Source: Vibrio sp. 14G-20
GTDB lineage: Bacteria; Pseudomonadota; Gammaproteobacteria; Enterobacterales; Vibrionaceae
Reading direction: 5' to 3'
DNA: 64,000 bases
Assembly (NCBI RefSeq): GCF_026241515.1
Contig: NZ_JAPHPW010000023.1
Coordinates: 19,726 to 83,725 of the forward strand
Shown: positions 62,366 through 64,000 of the stretch, piece after piece
How positions within the stretch are numbered: position 1 is the stretch's first letter
Layout: each line of letters begins with the position of its first letter
The notes under the pieces: generated by a model
Database searches by the model: none
Told to the model about the DNA's origin: nothing
What the model saw: the letters and a program-made list of their open reading frames with translations, nothing else
Translations under genes and position numbers: made by a program

Positions 62366-63480
62366 TGAGCTACCTTTAAGGCTTAGGAATGTGTCTAGTT
62401 ACCAAAACTATCAATTTCTGATTTAGGGGGATTTGTTAATTACCATCTAATATTAGTCGCAATTGGTCAGAACATAGCTTGAACTAACAAGCAGTAAAAT
62501 GAATAACTCAAAGACACTGGTCACCAACCTCGCATACCCACTGCCAGTGTCGAGGAAACAAGTACATCTTTATCTATGAGCTAAGTAAATACCTATTAGT
62601 CATCGTAGCCACTAGATTTCAACCAACTCTATATAAGTCAGTGTTAGAAATATTATGCCTGCATAATTCCATATTAGTGGTGTTCTTCAAATCTTAAACA
62701 CCCGTCTAATTCAATGGCGCGCTCGACATTAATACAAACAAATTTATGACGTTGATAGCCATTCTTTAATGGTGTATCTATGAGGTTCCTAAAGACTTTT
62801 AGAATACTATAAGCTGATTAGTGGCAAAGACTATTGAGTAGCAGCTGCCATAGCCTCTAGCGCTTAAAATAAAAGGTATTAAGTACTAGATTGTGAATAC
62901 ATAGCGAAAATTCTTTCTACACTCAGTGCCAGCTTATAGGTTGTGATATTTCTGGGTAAACCTCTGGCTAATCATTACAGATCTTGATTGTGAGCGACAA
63001 ACAGAGTGAAGCGGAGGATAAAAGTAGGCTGAAGCTTTGTTTACAAGTATCTATAACCTCGCGCTTTCTAATAGCACTATTCTTGATCGCAAGACTCCTG
63101 TATGAGTATTAAGACCTCCCTGATAGTAAACCTTCCGAGAACTGCTCCATATAAACCTCTTAAGCCACTCAGTTCGGTGTACACGGAACTAAGTCGAACT
63201 ACGCTTCTACCCCCACCGGAGATCTCTATGCTCCTAGCAGGGTTTGTGATGGCATGGTAAGTCTTTGTTGGATTTAGTGGTCGAATGCCAAAACTGTATG
63301 TAAGAGGCCCCTAAATCTAGTTCTACTAATGAGCTTTTAGAACCATGACTACATAGTCGAACCTTTAAATAACAACGGGCTCCGATCAATTAGAAAAGCC
63401 TAATGACTTTGAACGAAGGTTTTTATAATGAGTAAATAGCTAACGACTCATGCAGCAAGAAATCATTACTCAAATAGGCA
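62366..63480. other. Gene-free region beside the rRNA operon
   Basis: About 1.1 kb with frequent stops in all frames and no convincing ORF, RNA gene or terminator. It starts after the membrane protein gene and ends at the decayed tRNA-Asp units. Scattered words (CTCTAGCG, GGAGGATAAAAG) gave no recognisable pattern. Likely decayed DNA or spacer. Confidence 0.55.
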
Positions 63481-63483
63481 TAC

Positions 63484-63591
63484 TTATAAGCGGAGTTGTA
63501 AGTAGGGTATCAGGAGGCTAGGGCTAGTTGGTAAAGCTCAAATATCTACGCTCAAAAACGACGAAAGCCAAGTCACAAGGCTAGGCTGTCA
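63484..63591 (-). pseudogene. Decayed tRNA-Asp/hairpin unit U1
   Basis: It starts TATAAGCGGAGT, related to AATAAGTGGCGGAGT at the 3' end of the intact tRNA-Asp gene. It resembles U3 over its whole length (GGGT..TC..CAGG, CTAGTTGGT, CAAATATCTA and ACGACGAAAGCC in the same order). It ends in a hairpin AGCCAAGTC...GGCTAGGCT. The tRNA identity is inferred from the shared ends. Confidence 0.45.
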
Positions 63592-63717
63592 ATAAGTGGT
63601 GAAGTGGCTGGACTGCTATTCCATCAGACTTGTGCACTAGCGGAGCTCTTTCGACCACAGAGTGTATACACAATGATTCAAATGTAAAAAAGCCCTGCTA
63701 TTTCTAGCAGGGCTTCT
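63592..63717 (-). pseudogene. Decayed tRNA-Asp/hairpin unit U2
   Basis: The start AATAAGTGGTGAAGTGG matches AATAAGTGGCGGAGTGG of the intact gene at 15 of 17 positions, and the far end ACCACAGAGTGTAT resembles ACCACTCCGCAGTGTCTAT at its 5' flank. The middle has diverged beyond cloverleaf folding. A strong hairpin with a T run on the minus strand follows. Confidence 0.5.
63684..63715 (-). terminator. Terminator of the 5S/tRNA-Asp transcript
   Basis: AGCCCTGCTA / TAGCAGGGCT around TTTC, with six A on the plus strand giving a T run on the minus strand. Confidence 0.8.
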
Positions 63718-63825
63718 CTATAAGTGACGAAGTGGCTGGGTTCGCAGGCGACCGGGACTCGTTGGTCGAAGACCAAAATATCTATTCCCCAAACGACGAA
63801 AGCCTAGTCTTATGACTAGGCTTTC
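63718..63825 (-). pseudogene. Decayed tRNA-Asp/hairpin unit U3
   Basis: It starts TATAAGTGACGAAGTGG, akin to the 3' end of tRNA-Asp, and ends in the hairpin AAAGCCTAGTC / GACTAGGCTTT (63799-63824) next to the intact gene. No complete cloverleaf remains. Confidence 0.5.
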
Positions 63826-63832
63826 TAATAAG

Positions 63833-63909
63833 TGGCGGAGTGGACGGGACTCGAACCCGCGACCCCCGGCGTGACAGGCCGGTATTCTAACCAACTGAAC
63901 TACCACTCC
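63833..63909 (-). tRNA. tRNA-Asp (GTC)
   Basis: 77 bases on the minus strand with CCA encoded. Acceptor GGAGTGG / CCACTCC, anticodon GTC in CCTGTCACG, T arm CGGGTTCGAGTCCCG region. It follows the 5S gene of an rRNA operon by about 30 bases, a common Vibrio arrangement. Confidence 0.96.
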
Positions 63910-63937
63910 GCAGTGTCTATTCAGCTTAAAGCAATTT

Positions 63938-64000
63938 GAGCCTGACGATGTCCTACTCTCACATGGGGAAGCCCCACACTACCATCGGCGCTATTGTGTT
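63938..64000 (-). rRNA. rrf: 5S rRNA, 3' end (partial)
   Basis: The minus strand reads TAGCGCCGATGGTAGTGTGG, then GGGGCTTCCCCATGTGAGAG and TAGGACATCGTCAGGC, which is the 3' half of gammaproteobacterial 5S rRNA. The rest lies beyond the window. The exact 3' end is estimated. Confidence 0.95.

Noticed and set aside
63718..63906. 62-residue ORF reading VVQLVRIPACHAGGRGFESRPLRHL
   Set aside because: This is the well-known spurious translation of a tRNA gene; it covers the tRNA-Asp sequence and the unit next to it.

Overview
The window is a stretch of gammaproteobacterial core chromosome, almost certainly Vibrionaceae and most likely a Vibrio. The evidence is the gene content and order (rpoE-rseABC-lepA-lepB-rnc-era-recO-pdxJ-acpS; ygfB-ubiH-ubiI / zapA-6S RNA-fau; argP-argO-mscS-fbaA-pgk-epd-tktA-metK; sprT-endA-rsmE-gshB-yqgE-ruvX / pilTU / yggS-proC-yggT-yggU-rdgB-hemW; trmB / mutY-yggX-mltC), the moderate base composition, and the dense tandem tRNA arrays next to an rRNA operon. 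The species cannot be fixed from the sequence alone. No phage, transposase, CRISPR array, toxin-antitoxin pair or defence island is visible. The unexplained material is non-coding.

Layout. 1-7.7 kb: mazG, relA and rlmD on the minus strand, divergent from barA: ppGpp metabolism, an rRNA methylase and the Csr-controlling sensor kinase. 7.8-17.1 kb: a long minus-strand series carrying the sigma-E operon (rpoE-rseA-rseB-rseC), then lepA-lepB-rnc-era and recO-pdxJ-acpS. 17.5-25.3 kb: nadB, sdhE/ygfX, ygfZ with a YbaK-like deacylase, a ytfK homologue behind a long non-coding stretch, and the ubiquinone hydroxylases ubiH-ubiI with ygfB. 25.6-29.0 kb: zapA, 6S RNA, fau, rpiA and serA. 29.1-40.3 kb: yggE, argP/argO, mscS, then central carbon genes fbaA, pgk, epd, tktA, and metK. 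40.7-58.0 kb: a DUF2189 membrane protein, sprT, endA, rsmE, gshB, yqgE, ruvX, a tiny lipoprotein, pilU/pilT, yggS-proC-yggT-yggU, a DUF4426 protein, rdgB-hemW, glsA, trmB, and mutY-yggX-mltC. 58.1-61.7 kb: two tRNA arrays (7 and 5 genes; Phe, Thr, Asn) on either side of a chemoreceptor gene. 62.0-64.0 kb: one small membrane protein, about 1.1 kb with no recognisable gene, a tandem set of decayed tRNA-Asp/hairpin units, an intact tRNA-Asp and the 3' end of a 5S rRNA. The last two are the distal end of an rRNA operon on the minus strand.

How the parts relate. Several genes bear on starvation and growth-rate control: relA makes (p)ppGpp, mazG and a YtfK homologue are linked to ppGpp in E. coli, 6S RNA modulates sigma-70 RNA polymerase, and the first tRNA array has a strong promoter with a GC-rich discriminator of the kind ppGpp represses. 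The carbon genes (rpiA, fbaA, tktA) and the tktA/metK divergent gap share GCAAnCGTT-type boxes typical of LacI-family repressors, and rpiA has about four such boxes at a regular 19-20 bp spacing.

The most unusual observations are: the decaying tandem tRNA-Asp units behind the rRNA operon; the phased operator array in the rpiA leader; near-identical tRNA-Phe direct repeats bracketing the chemoreceptor; a possible small RNA or long leader in front of ytfK; a structured repeat-like element behind relA; and a 45-residue orphan lipoprotein. I saw no clear sign of a wholly new multi-gene system.
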